Source: Epiperipatus broadwayi
Lineage: Eukaryota > Onychophora > Udeonychophora > Euonychophora > Peripatidae
Length of the DNA stretch: 64,000 nt
NCBI GenBank assembly: GCA_028023455.1
Contig: JAQFVV010006550.1
Coordinates: forward strand, 246,001-310,000
Direction: 5' to 3'
Each line of letters starts with the position of its first letter. Within the stretch, counting starts at the first letter, position 1. Under the pieces are notes generated by a model. That model saw only the letters and a program-made list of their open reading frames with translations, ran no database searches and was not told the DNA's origin. Shown one piece after another: positions 1 through 11,150 of this stretch. The translations under genes and the position numbers were made by a program.

Positions 1-107
1 ATTCAGAGAACTAACAACAATCCAAACAGGGTAAAAAAAGTACAACTGATTTTCATAAATATCATATTTAATATTATTATGACTATAGTAAAAGAACTAG
101 AATATCA

Positions 108-166
108 TCATCATCATCATCATCCTCTTCATCATCATCATCATCATTATTATTATTATTATTGCG
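108..166. repeat. ATC/ATT trinucleotide microsatellite
   Basis: Runs of ATC interrupted by CTCTTC and followed by ATT repeats. It lies directly upstream of a tRNA-like SINE head. Confidence 0.95.
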
Positions 167-300
167 GTTGTTTGGCATAGAGGTATAGCATCTGACTTAG
201 GATCGGAGGGTCCTAGCCTTTATTTTTGCACTCACAGATCTGGTCCTCAAACTTCTTATGTACTCATGAGTCCTTTTTATTATATGATGTGAAGTTGATA
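164..300 (+). mobile_element. Possible tRNA-derived SINE head
   Basis: An A-box-like TGGCATAGAGG at 173-183 and a weak B-box-like GGGTCCTAGCC at 208-218 have tRNA-like spacing. The sequence between (GTATAGCATCTGACTTAGG) resembles the D-arm to anticodon-arm part of a tRNA. No target-site duplication was found and the B box is poor, so this is an old fragment at best. Confidence 0.38.
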
Positions 301-1530
301 TCAAGTTTCATTTGTCTTATGAATAACATTTCTTTATATATTATCTGTTTGTTTTTGTACCTTCTCAGAAATATGTTATTTTAGTGATAGAATCCATTTT
401 CACCAACATTTCTTTTTAGTACACTTTTTACCTGATATGACCAAGTAAAAAAAGTTGGCAATGAAATATCTGGCTGAAGAAACAAATAGATATTACTGCC
501 ACCATTGAAAAATTTAAGGGAATGAAACATAATTGGGTTTTACTTAGGGCTAAATGTCAATAGTTGAACAGTTGTTGTTTTGAATTATTTCCCTAAGAAA
601 TTGTAAGAGATCTAGAAAAATAACATTCTTGACATAAATGGATGAAATAAGGATGTTCACTGATGTGTTGGGGAGTAGAGAGACTAGGAATGAGAGAAAA
701 CTGGTTTGAGAACATCCTCCAGTATGCCAATAGTAATTGAAAGTAATGGTGCTGATCAAATTAGAGTAAATTCAACCTGATTGGGTGTATTTTGAGAGAA
801 CACAAATCTAACCTTATAAAATATCTTTTCATTCATATCAAATCCCATTGTGGGTTAGACAAATCAGATCACCATTTTTAAATATATGCTTTAACATTAA
901 AGAATTACATAAACATGAAAATGAAATTTCTACATAAAATAAGAATTAGTGTGCAATTATTATTAACTACTGAATTCTTTGTTTTAGAAAATGATTTAAA
1001 ATTGTCAAACTTTTTTCTCTGAATATATAAAGTCACTAGTATTTTTTTTATCAATCATAGATCCATATATGGTTTTATCTAATCAATTTTTCCTATTATA
1101 CAATAAAATTACATGATTTGGTGCAATGATAAGTGTCAAAGACATTGGAGTTTAAAATCTGTGGATTATACCAGTGCTCAAAGTTCATATCAACCTCTGA
1201 AAAATAATGCCATGCAATTAATAGCTATGTTGACAGTAAATGGCGCTGTATAATACTTTGCTAATTTGTAGCAAGTCTGTTTCACTTTAATTCATTTTAC
1301 ATATATCTTTTAATTTCATATTAAAGAGTCTCATAAAACAATGAAAAAATCTGGTACACAGATTTTTATAAAGGTGTTCTGAAATTTAGCATGGGCAGTT
1401 ACATTAAGTCCCATATTATGTATATGTTCAACCTCACAAAATCGATTTACTAAGTTGCACATACAATAGCGTAGTGAGAACAATAAATACATTAGTGTAT
1501 ATAAACTATTTTGACAAATGTAAAAAAAAA
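301..1530. other. AT-rich sequence without a recognised gene
   Basis: No credible reading frame, RNA gene or repeat end was seen. The only ORF of note (550-759, minus) has no recognisable motif. Confidence 0.7.
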
Positions 1531-2440
1531 ATCTCTAAACTATTTTGATAAATATAAAAAAAGAAGAAACTATTCAGATTCATCATATTTTGCATAGAAT
1601 TTCTGTTGACTTTTAATTTTCTTTCCAACAGTTGAACTGTTTTTATATAAGGCAAATAATGAGTTTGGCCATAGCATTATTCGTTGATTATAAGAAGTTC
1701 AAACAATGCTAAAATGTAATTTAAAGTTAAAACTTAAAAATGTTAAAAGCATTTGAAAGATAAAAATATCTTGATAATACATTATCTATACTTAAACTAC
1801 TCATGGTTTGATTAACAGATAAAAGAGATCCAGATTTTTCTCTAAACTATTTGCCAAACTTAAAAAAGAAGAATGAGCAATTCAAACTCATTATTTTTTG
1901 CATGGAATTTCTTTTAACTTTCAATTTTTTGCCAACAGTTGAACTGTTTTTATATAAGGCAAATAATGACTTTGACCATCATATTATTCATTAATTATAA
2001 GAAGTTCAAATAATGCTAAAATGTAATTTAAAGTTAAAACTTAAGAATATTAAAAGCATTTGGAATATCTTGATAATGTATTATCCATACTTAAACTAGT
2101 CATGGTCTGATTAACAGATAAGAGAGTTCCATATTTTTCTTTAAGCTATTTTATCAAACATTGAAGAATGAACAATTCAAACTCGTTATTTTTTGTAAGG
2201 AATTTCTGGTAACTTTTAATATTTTTACCAACAGTTGAACTGTTTTTATATAAGGCAAATAATGAGTTTGACCATCACATTATTCATTGATTATAAGAAG
2301 TTTAAACAATGCTAAAATAGAATTAACAGTTTAAACATAAGAATGTTAAGGACATTTAGAAAATAAGAATATATTAATAATGTATTCCATATACTAATTG
2401 ATTTACAGATAGATAAGAGATTTCCAGATTTTTCTAGATG
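1531..2440 (+). repeat. Three ~300-bp direct tandem repeat units
   Basis: Three diverged copies share the block CCAACAGTTGAACTGTTTTT at 1625, 1932 and 2228, giving periods of 307 and 296 bp. Each copy also shares an ATATAAGGCAAATAATGA stretch and a TTATAAGAAGTT stretch. The block contains the near-palindrome AACAGTTGAACTGTT. There is no coding content and no family was recognised. The three copies differ by small indels, so the array is not recent. Confidence 0.85.
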
Positions 2441-2600
2441 TATATAAAATGATTCAGATTAGCTATAACAAAAATTGTTGCAGCAAGTAAAATAAAACAT
2501 TATAAAAAAGATGGAGTGTGCTTCCATTCCCCAAAAAGTCACACTTCATCCTTGATATATATATATATATATAATAAGTGTAATAATGCTTAAGGCTAAA

Positions 2601-2795
2601 TGGGTTTATAAGTAACAATTAGAAATCAGTCAATACTTAAACAAACACAATTTAGATAACAATCAAGAATTTCAAACTGTTGTCAAGGCAACCTCTATTG
2701 CTAAAAGGAGATTACCTTGACAATAGTTTGAAATTCTTGATTGTTAACTATACTGGGATTGTCTAAGTGTTGACTGGTTTCTAATGGTTATATAT
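2601..2795. repeat. Inverted-repeat MITE-like element, family D
   Basis: Arms of about 85-90 bp (roughly 2606-2690 and 2706-2792) are inverted copies around a ~15-bp loop. The best-matched part includes CAATCAAGAATTTCAAACT and its complement. Related copies start with the same AATGCTTAAGGCTAAAT-like head at 26870-27000 and 40090-40330. No coding capacity is present. Confidence 0.75.
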
Positions 2796-2819
2796 ACATT
2801 GCATTGGGATTCAACAATA

Positions 2820-3226
2820 TAAAAAAACATTACAAATTATTCTAAGTCTAATTATTTATTATTTTACTTTATTAAATCATATTAATCTTTAATATGATTT
2901 TCAAGATCCTGTTATTCAACCAAAGGAATAAATATGATTAATATTTACATATTAATCATATCCCCAGCTATACGAAGATTTAAAACGGTCACTTTTCAAG
3001 ACCAAGATAACTCTCTCTGGCTGCATGAAACATGAATTGGAATATTAACAATGAGTTTAAACTCTAGGGCATCATCTAGTCGATTAACCCATGACTAGCT
3101 ATTGAACATGAGATTGACATCACAGAATATTTAAATAAAATAGTCTATTTACTCATGATTTAATTGAGAATGAGAGAAACATAAAATGACACTAATAATT
3201 TACAATATATTTATTAAATAATAAGA
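2820..3226. other. AT-rich stretch without recognised features
   Basis: Repeated AATATGATTAATAT-type motifs occur at 2875-2960, but no gene or transposon end was seen. Confidence 0.6.
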
Positions 3227-3389
3227 AATATTCAAAAACAAGGCAACTCTCCATTCAGCAGTGCTACCCTGTGCCAACCAGAATAATCAATGGATGTCAG
3301 AAGGCACTACTGTATGGAGAGTTTTGCCTTGTTTAATAAGAAGTATATGCTAGTATAAGAGATAGTGATCATGTGAATATTCAAAAACA
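3227..3389 (+). mobile_element. Family A short copy with 14-bp target duplication
   Basis: The element at 3241-3375 is flanked by AATATTCAAAAACA on both sides (3227-3240 and 3376-3389). It starts with the family A head (GGCAACTCTCCATTCAG) and ends with TAGTGATCATGTG. The two termini are partly inverted copies (CTCTCCAT and TATGGAGAGTTTTGCC). The hammerhead-bearing centre found in longer copies is missing. The duplication length points to retroposition, not a cut-and-paste DNA transposon. Confidence 0.75.
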
Positions 3390-4280
3390 TAAAACAAAGT
3401 ATGAACACATATAAATTACTATAATTTATAGCAATCCTATGCTTATTTAGATGTAGTTATTATTAATACTTATGAATATCTAAAGTTCTATTTAAGATAA
3501 AATTTACAAATTTAATACTGGTGTTAAGAATTCAAAAGTTCTATTAATGATGTCAATTGAGTATATTTATCTAAGTCTAAGCACAGTCTCTGATTAATTA
3601 TATGGGTGATCATCCCTGTCTTCTGATACAGTCATATCCATGGTAGATGTATATTTTAGTACAAGTGAAGTTTTTTGCTCTGTGTTCTATGGTGTGGGCT
3701 GTTTCCATTGATTTGGTATGGCAGGTTCAAACACTGGCAAAAAGGCAAGATAAAGTAATATATCACTGATACTGGATAATAGCACATTGGAGATGTGTGG
3801 AGAAAAAAATGAATGAAAACACAGCTTTTGGATCTAGCCACACATTTCTCTTTTAACACAACCATAAAAAGATGGTTTCATCATGCTGGACTTCATTGTT
3901 TTATCTGCTTCTAGATTTTGTTCAGTACTGCTGGCTGACCTTGATTAATTCTGTGGTCAACTACTGTCGTCTATAAAATTCTCTGGATAATTTTCTTGAA
4001 CAATCTGAACCCTCTGAGCAGTCTGAATTAGCTGAAGGATCTAAATAATAACAATAGGGGATTTCAACTTTTTATACACTCTGACTCCACCTCTGCTCGA
4101 GTTTTCACCCACATTATCAAATTCATTTGATCTTTATTCTTTTAATTAGTACATTTTTATTGCTCTTATTTTTCCATTTTAATTACATCAAAGTTAGTTC
4201 TTTATTGCTTATTTAATCAGTCCGGAATCTTAATCTCCAGAACCTGATTAATCATGTATAAATTGTTTCAATTAATTATA
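3390..4280. other. No gene recognised
   Basis: Ordinary AT-rich sequence. A minus-strand ORF at 3656-3865 has no recognisable domain and is probably chance. Confidence 0.6.
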
Positions 4281-4282
4281 TA

Positions 4283-5355
4283 CACCTGGGTCTCTTTTTA
4301 TGCGGACTTATTTAACATGATTTTGAAGTTATGCGATTCATGTTTCACCGGAAGTCGAACTCCGATATTGCACTATTACTTTAAATAATAAATTTTGCGC
4401 ATTTACGTTATATTGAAAGTAATAGCACATTATTGGAATTTGACTTTCAACTTAGTAATTTCAATATTTTCAGTGCTTTATAATAGTAAGATTTTATGCA
4501 ATAATGAAATTAAAATCATGATTTCCACATTTTATGTATACACACATTAAATTTTACAAAATTATAATGTAAATTTGTTCAAACATTGTGCGTGTTAATT
4601 TTGCATTTTAAATCACATTCTGTTTTTGCTTTTTAAAAAAGAATGTAATCAAGTATTAATCATTTAGTGTCCACAAGCTTATTTTTAAAAGGTCAGTAAT
4701 AGCAGTGGACACAATTAAATTTGACAATTAAAAATTAAAATCTGATTTTTAATTGTAATTAACAATTTAAAAATTACATACGGCGATTTGAAATAATGTG
4801 ATGTGAAATTTGATTTTTAAACGGAATTGAAAATTAAAGACAAAAATAAGACTTTAATTTTTAGCTGTTAGTTTCATAAACAATTAATAAAATCATCGTC
4901 TCAAAGATTAATTACTAATTACGTTGTCACCAGAAAACCATCGACACAACATGAGTGTGAAGTTGGTGCTAGTTGTTTGCAAACGAACGTGTTTTTCGGC
5001 AAATAGCTATAATAATTAAAATGTGTATAAAAAATGTAAATTACTGTACTGTAAATTATGCATAAAAATATATTATTTTGAATAAAATTAAATATTATAG
5101 TTAAAAAAAGTTTGTCTTGTATCAATTTTTTTCAAATTTGAAATTTTTTATTAGTCATATTTTATTTCCTTATTTTTTTTTTTTATGCGCGAATTTTAAA
5201 GTAATTTTATGTTGATGCTTTGCTTATATGCGAATTTTGAAAAATCACAGACCGCATCCCCTCTTTTTCAATGTAAGTTACATCTATTTTTGTGCGATTT
5301 TGTTTGCACGTGTTTTCTGAGGAACCTATCTATCGCATAAAATGAGACCCAGGTG
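4283..5355. mobile_element. Non-autonomous DNA transposon (MITE) with TA target site
   Basis: Terminal inverted repeats CACCTGGGTCTC...TTTTTATGCG (left) and CGCATAAAATGAGACCCAGGTG (right, shown here split: CGCATAAAAT + GAGACCCAGGTG) bound 1073 bp. A TA dinucleotide flanks each side (4281-4282, 5356-5357). No transposase remnant was recognised inside. TA duplication fits Tc1/mariner-type integration, but the terminal sequence alone does not fix the superfamily. Confidence 0.7.
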
Positions 5356-5629
5356 TAGTTTTAATTGAAAAGTACTTTTAGCCAAAACTACCTTTGAAAG
5401 AGTTACATGTTAAAATAAAAATACATAAAAGAAAGATAATTTATAATTAATAATTTTAACTTATTCTCCAATATTAGTACTTTTTATTTTTTCTTATTTA
5501 ACTTTTTTTTTTCTTCAAACTATTATATGTTGACATATAATTGTAATTTTTCTATTTTATTTTAAAAAATAAATAAATCATGTAACTCATTTATCTACAC
5601 CCACACTTATGCAATGTGTATATATACAC

Positions 5630-5862
5630 ATCCTTACAATATATATATATATATATATATATTGTTCCGGTCACTTTGATCTTCTTTTGATCACTGATGG
5701 TGCCACTAGGCCACTGGTGACCTACAAAATTTAATTTGCAGTGATCAAAAAGTTGATACTGATGATGAATGTTACCAGTTAAACCTAGGAAGAGGAAGAG
5801 GTCTTTAATATTGTCCAGACATTTAAGGAACAGGACACAGACACAAATGTCATCCAAAAATA
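5630..5862. repeat. (TA)n tract followed by a recurrent TTGTTCCGGTCA boundary
   Basis: A TA tract (about 5640-5662) is followed directly by TTGTTCCGGTCACTTTGATC. Similar junctions TTGTACCGGTCA (28676) and TTGAACCGGATG (32118) follow other TA tracts in this window, so this may be the edge of a dispersed repeat. The overlapping minus ORF (5591-5857) reads through the microsatellite and is not convincing. Confidence 0.45.
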
Positions 5863-6072
5863 ATTATAAATATTTTTAATGTTTATTAAATTCAAAAATA
5901 AATATTAGCCAAACTAAATGTAAAAGTTTGACCTAAATTTCTCCACCTGGTTTAAAGGAGAGTGTAAGAGAGTATTGTAACATTAAACACCCTAGTAGAT
6001 ATGTTTGTTTTCTCACCTAAGAATTAAAAGGAATTTATAATATCTTTCTACTAGTGATTTATATAAACAAAT

Positions 6073-6249
6073 TCCAGTTTTCTTTATTTAGAGATTTCAA
6101 AAGAAAATGATATTGCCTGAAAGTCAACGAACAGTGCAGATGAGCTTTCCTAAATCAGGATGTCAGATGCCTGAAAACTCTCAAGAAAAGGCCATGTTTG
6201 AGGGCCCCAAGCTTGATTCTGACAAGAAAAGAAAAGATTATATTATGTA
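6073..6249 (+). other. Possible small coding exon, unrecognised
   Basis: A pyrimidine-rich acceptor-like site (TTTTCTTTATTTAG) at about 6078-6091 precedes an open frame. It contains ATG at 6107 and reads ILPESQRTVQMSFPKSG and later KLDSDKKRKDYIM before a stop. Codon content looks less AT-biased than its surroundings. No domain was recognised, no partner exon was found, and it could be a chance frame. Confidence 0.2.
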
Positions 6250-7555
6250 ATCTGGAATATAAGAAAACCAAAATCTCTACAGTTTAAGAAAAACAGAACA
6301 ATACACTTGATAAATCACCAGCCAAAAGATTTACTGTCTGCAGGAAATGCAAAGCAAGCTTGTCTAAATTAATTATAATAAAAAAAAGGAACAGATGAGT
6401 TAAAAGAAAATTACTAGTATCTACCCAAGCATTTATCAATGGTTAGTAATATAAAAGAAAAAAAACCCACTATGTCTAAAATATAAACTCACAATACATT
6501 CTTGGACAAATAAATTTAAAATATGAAATCTTAAAAATTAAGAATCTAATACATATAATAAATAAAATACATAATAAAGTAATTAATGATATTTAAATGA
6601 TTGTACATCTTATTATAGGTGCTGGTTTTATTTTAGGTTAAGCCAAGACTTTAACATAGAGATATAAGCCCTTGTTATAACATGAAAATGTTCATTTACC
6701 TTGAGGCATAATGTTCTGTCTAGCTGATTTCTTTCAGCAGGGTAATGAACAGTTTATTTACACCTAGTGTTCATCATTAAGATTTTGAATTCTATTTCTT
6801 TGGTTGGGAGCATGAGGGCAATACTTTGAATCAACTCTGGACTAGGCTTTTAGATCATGTTCTTGAATGCACAATTATGGAGCTCCAGGGTTCATCTTTG
6901 GATTATTTAGCTCTGCATATTTTTAGGAAGGTTTCTCATGGTGTGTATTTTTGGCAGCAACTGGATGGTTGTTACTAGCACGGCTAATAGTAATCAGTAA
7001 TTTTTCATTTGCAAAAATATATCAGCAGTTGTGATATAAGACACAATCAGCAATCTTCAAAATATAGGGCATCCGCCATCCACAATTAGCAAGTCTAAGA
7101 GTTTTCACAGCAATCTGAATAAGAATCACAATAAGAATAAGAATAATAACCAGTCAATCATTATCTCTCACATAATCATTAAAAAGTTTTGACCAGAATC
7201 TCTATCTCCTGCTCAATCTCAATTAAAAGCAAAACCAAACCAGGGCTCTTATCTTTTTCAAACATTAATTAAATTTAAGTAAATGAGAAAATAAGTCTAG
7301 TTTTTAAAATAGATTGAAATCAACAAAATAAAAAAGAAACTTATTGCAATTAAAACTTTGTTAAAAAAATTGGAATATATTTACATTTTTGTCTATAATT
7401 GAGTGTGTTATGGCATTTACTCTTAATAAATAAATAAAAAATAAAGCACAAAAATTTTACAATGAAATTTTTTTTTTAAATCTTTAAAATACTATATTCT
7501 AATTTAGAATTTTTTGATGGTACTTTTCAAATAAATAAAGCATCCAGTTCAATAT
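6250..7555. other. No gene recognised
   Basis: AT-rich sequence with no clear ORF or repeat boundary. Confidence 0.6.
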
Positions 7556-7559
7556 ATAT

Positions 7560-7990
7560 ATGTTATATAATGAGCTTGAATAACTCTTAACAAGCTCTTC
7601 TGAATATCCCTATCCCCAGTCCAGTTTCTAGCTGCTGGCTATCATCAGTGAGATGCTATGATATTCAGACATTAGATCTAAAAACACCAGCTCAAATCCC
7701 CCATGTATCTAATAGTTAACTATTAAGTAGAAAATCAAAATTTTTAGACATCTATGTCTTCAAATTCAGTTATCTTATTTACATAGACATATGAGACTAA
7801 ACTAAATTCAGATACAGCATATATTAATATCTTTAGCAATATAACATCATCAAAACCTCAAGAGCAAAACTATATTCAGAAAAGCTTGTTAAAAGCTATT
7901 TATGCTCATTATATAACATTTGTAGTACAAACGTATTAAATTAAGTCATATGATGTATGACTTGATTTCTTTGCATATATATATTGTGCC
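7560..7990 (-). mobile_element. Family E hammerhead-bearing element with inverted ends
   Basis: Terminal inverted repeats of about 47 bp lie at 7560-7606 (TGTTATATAATGAGCTTGAA...) and 7873-7919. Downstream, AAATTAAGTCATATGATGTATGACTTG (split: AAATTAAGTCATAT + GATGTATGACTTG) matches the end of the copies at 40960-41500 and 8666-8793. A hammerhead motif sits on the minus strand at 7601-7667. There is no coding capacity. Confidence 0.65.
7601..7667 (-). ncRNA. Type I hammerhead ribozyme-like motif (family E)
   Basis: On the minus strand the core reads CUGAUGA (7642-7648), stem II UAGC-CAGCA-GCUA (4 perfect pairs) and GAAAC (7624-7628). Stem I has an inner helix of 5 pairs and an outer 8-bp perfect helix UGAAUAUC/GAUAUUCA (7601-7608 with 7660-7667). 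The cleavage triplet reads GAC where NUH is needed, so this copy is probably inactive, but the secondary structure is well preserved. Confidence 0.6.
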
Positions 7991-8040
7991 CTTTTCTATA
8001 GGCATATACATGCATATACATGTAGGGTGAGAGGGCAGAA

Positions 8041-8068
8041 TATATATATATATTTATATATATATAAT
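8041..8068. repeat. (TA)n microsatellite
   Basis: Short TA tract. The flanks to 8650 hold no recognised gene. Confidence 0.8.
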
Positions 8069-8652
8069 GTTGTGGACCTAGTCAACAGGGGTGATAGTAA
8101 CATCATAATCCCAAAAGCATCACATTCAATGAGGATGAAAAAATCAGCATTGAATGTAAATAACAACCAATAGCTTCACCAGTAATTATCATTAAATGTT
8201 ATCAATCACCCTTTGTAACTGGCATTAAAAGAGATAAATGTTTAGACTAATCATCTTTTATCCAATATCAAACTTAGGACATAATATAAAAGTAATTACC
8301 AATATTTCAACTGAAATCGCATACACCAGTGCTAAACGATTATAGTAATTATACATCAAAATGCTGGGATCATTGTATCAATGCTGATCACAATTGATGC
8401 TCTGGGCCATCTGGTGTCTTGACTGTATTAGCCCTCTGTAAACTAATTATCAAATTTATAAATAGAGTGAAGAATGCAGACTTAAAAATGATCTTTGCAA
8501 TTGTGCCACATTCAAATAATCATAAAAATAAAACATCTGGATGACATCACAGACCTTCATATATATATAAATACTATTATTGTGTGAAACTAGTTCAGGA
8601 TTGCAAGGACTCACATGATAATGACTTTAAGCAAAAGAAAATACACATGTAC

Positions 8653-8806
8653 AAAACAATCTGTTACAAAAAAATCAAGTCAGATGTCACATGACTTAAT
8701 TTAATAAGCTTGTGTTTACAAATGTTATACATAGAGCTCACAAAACAAACTCTAAAAAGCTTGTTAAGAGTTTGTTTTGTGAACTCTATATATAAAACAA
8801 TCTGTT
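8653..8806. mobile_element. Family E short copy with 13-bp target duplication
   Basis: AAAACAATCTGTT occurs at 8653-8665 and 8794-8806. Between them lies the family E end (TCAAGTCAGATGTCACATGA) and a ~60-bp imperfect palindrome (8732-8791) built from ATAGAGCTCACAAAACAAAC and its complement. The hammerhead core is absent. The 13-bp duplication suggests retroposition. Confidence 0.7.
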
Positions 8807-9413
8807 CTAGTATCAAATAACTTTACTGGAATAACTTAAAGTAATCATCAATACATTTATTAATTAGGAGCAATATTCAAATGAATGGTCTGGTAAATAT
8901 ATTGTAATGCAAATGAGTCATTTTGACTCTTTTCAAGTAGATATTATTTCATAAATATAAAAATAAACTATACATGTGACATTATTTATAATGTAAATTA
9001 TGATAAGTATTAATTAAACACACACATGTATGCACACATATGAATGTCTCATAAAGAAATATTGCAATTACTATTAACCGATATAAACTATTATATTTTA
9101 ATATATAATGTCTGATTTTAGATATATGGCATATGTCTAGATATGTGCACATTATAATATCTTATTATTTCGTTTGTCAATAATAAATTCATTTAATTAA
9201 TAGACCTTATTCTATGTTAACATTATATAAATAAGTAAATGGTAAGCTTATATACAAGTTTACACATGTGCTTACTCCAATATAAAAATAAAATATTTAC
9301 AATTATTAAATCTTAATTTCCATTTAAAATTACTTTTAATAGCAACTTATGTTAAAATTCAAGTTCATCTGTCGTTAAAAAGCACATTGGTCAATCCATT
9401 ATAGCTTTTCTAC
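8807..9413. other. No gene recognised
   Basis: AT-rich sequence without credible frames or element ends. Confidence 0.6.
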
Positions 9414-9960
9414 ATCTAAACCAGTGGTCTTCAACCTTTTCACACCTGCGGACAGTAAAAATAAGGATAAGGTTCGGCAGACCAGCAAAAATAACGATAA
9501 GATTTCGCAGACCGGCAGAAGTCTATAGATAAATTTTCTTAAAGATAAGCATAATTGTTATAACTGATCAAAACAACAATGTTAAATATATAAGATAAAG
9601 TTTTATATATATATGGAGTTTATATAATAAAAAACTTTTTTTTAATTTTTTTTAGAAAAGTAATAAAAAATTTAATTCTACCCCCCCCCCCCCCCATAAA
9701 CATCTGTGATAACTAGAAAAACAAATTAATTTATGAACGATTGATTAGATTTTGTTTTCGTTCTGTTTTCTTTTTTTTTTTAATTGGGTAAAAATGAGAT
9801 GAAAAAATAAATAAAAATTGGCTATATTAATTAAAAGTTTAAACTCTTATTATTTATTATTACAAACTTTTTACTGCCCGTCTAGCACACGGACCTGCAG
9901 AAAAGTTCCGCGGCCCGGTGCTGGGCCGCGGACCAAGGGTTGAAGAACACTGATCTAAAA
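9414..9960. mobile_element. Non-autonomous hAT element (531 bp)
   Basis: Ends CAGTGGTCTTCAACC (9422) and GGGTTGAAGAACACTG (to 9952) are terminal inverted repeats of classic hAT type. The 8-bp flanks ATCTAAAC and ATCTAAAA are a near-perfect target duplication (9414-9421, 9953-9960). Both sub-terminal parts are GC-richer than the AT-rich centre (GCGGACC / CCGCGG motifs). It includes a 15-base C run near 9682. No transposase coding is present, so it would depend on an hAT transposase in trans. Confidence 0.85.
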
Positions 9961-10547
9961 CATATATATTATAAATGACAAAATTATAAAAAATACAATC
10001 TTTATCCCTCGGGGCTTGTCCAGAAATTTCAATGGTCAGTCACTTTTTTGAGTTTTCTTCCTAAACACATTTTTCTTTGACCGATCAATTTATTGAAAAG
10101 TAATTTATCTCCAGGTACAATAAAAAAACTCTTTTTTTAAAAAAAACAAAAAAACAAAAAAACAAATTCACGTAAAATAACTTGAGTGGAATAGATTTTT
10201 TTTCCATTAATAGTAGAGTGAGTGTATGAAATAATACTTCATTTTCAATATATATATCTCACCAGCCGATTTGTCTATCTGTACTTGTGTATAATCATAT
10301 ATTAATGGAATTTCATACCTGGACAATATATATATACAATCAATAGTAGGTCTTTGATCCATTTTTCCGTGCATATATGAATGTTACACTGAAGTTTCAA
10401 ATAGGTTGGCATTCACTTAGCTCTTGAAAATGAATTGGCTTTTTATTGTCATATCTGGGATAAAGAAGTATGTTACCATGTTCGATATACGCATATATAA
10501 GATAAATGTGAGCAGTTCTCCATACTATTAAGCTTATATAATTTAAA
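9961..10547. other. No gene recognised
   Basis: AT-rich spacer with A-rich and T-rich runs near 10120-10170. Confidence 0.6.
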
Positions 10548-10708
10548 ACCACCAAACATCACATGATCACCATTTCTTATGCTATCTCATAACTGGTATT
10601 AAAACAGGCAAAAATCTCCATACATTAGTGCCACTAAGTGCAAGCCAGATTAATCAATGGATTCCAAAAGGCTTGTGGATAAAATCCCCATCTAGTGTAT
10701 TCATCAAA

Positions 10709-10760
10709 TACCCCAGATTAGTTTCTAGCTTGTGGCTTTCATCAGTGAGGAGCCTTGGAT
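10709..10760 (-). ncRNA. Hammerhead-like motif, family A, minus strand
   Basis: CUGAUGA at 10739-10745, stem II AAGC-CACAA-GCUA with one A-A mismatch, GAAAC at 10721-10725, then UA-AUC as cleavage triplet. Stem I inner helix UCCUCA/UGGGGU has five pairs. It lies head-to-head with the plus-strand motif starting at 10775. Confidence 0.6.
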
Positions 10761-10774
10761 CTGAGAGCACTGCA

Positions 10775-10826
10775 CCTCCTCACTGATGAAATCCACAAGC
10801 TAGAAACTAATCTGGGGTTATTTGCT
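10775..10826 (+). ncRNA. Hammerhead-like motif, family A array unit 1
   Basis: CUGAUGA at 10783-10789 and GAAAC at 10803-10807 followed by UAAUC. The outer half of stem I is lost because the inverted-copy junction lies just upstream. Confidence 0.55.
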
Positions 10827-10884
10827 GAGTAGGTACTAGATAGGGATTTTATGCAATCCTAAGATCTAGGTGCAGTGCTCTCAT

Positions 10885-10943
10885 ATCCAAGGCTCCTCAC
10901 TGATGAAAGTCATAAACTAGAAACTAGTCTGGAAATATTGAAT
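10885..10943 (+). ncRNA. Hammerhead-like motif, family A array unit 2
   Basis: CUGAUGA at 10900-10906, GAAAC at 10920-10924, cleavage triplet GUC. The outer stem I helix AUCCAA/UUGAAU keeps five of six pairs; the inner helix is weaker. It lies 117 bp after unit 1. Confidence 0.6.
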
Positions 10944-11001
10944 GATTAGGCACTAGATAGGGATTTTATGCAATCCTAAGATCTAAGTGCAATGTTATCA
11001 G

Positions 11002-11060
11002 ATTTAAGGATCTTCACTGATAAAAGCCCCAAGCTAGAAACTAGTCTGGGGATATTGGAT
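11002..11060 (+). ncRNA. Hammerhead-like motif, family A array unit 3 (core mutated)
   Basis: The core reads CUGAUAA (G8 changed) at 11017-11023, so activity is unlikely. Both stem I helices still pair fully with wobbles: UCUUCA/UGGGGA and AUUUAA/UUGGAU. Exactly 117 bp after unit 2. Confidence 0.55.
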
Positions 11061-11150
11061 GAGTAGATACTAGATAGGGATTTTATGCACAAGCCTTCTG
11101 GCATCCATTGATTACTCTGGCTTCCTAAGATCTAGGTGCAGTACTCTTAG

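Noticed and set aside
5740-5790. CTGATGATGAATGTTACCAG considered as a hammerhead
   Set aside because: GAAA is replaced by TTAAAC and no stem I pairing was found.
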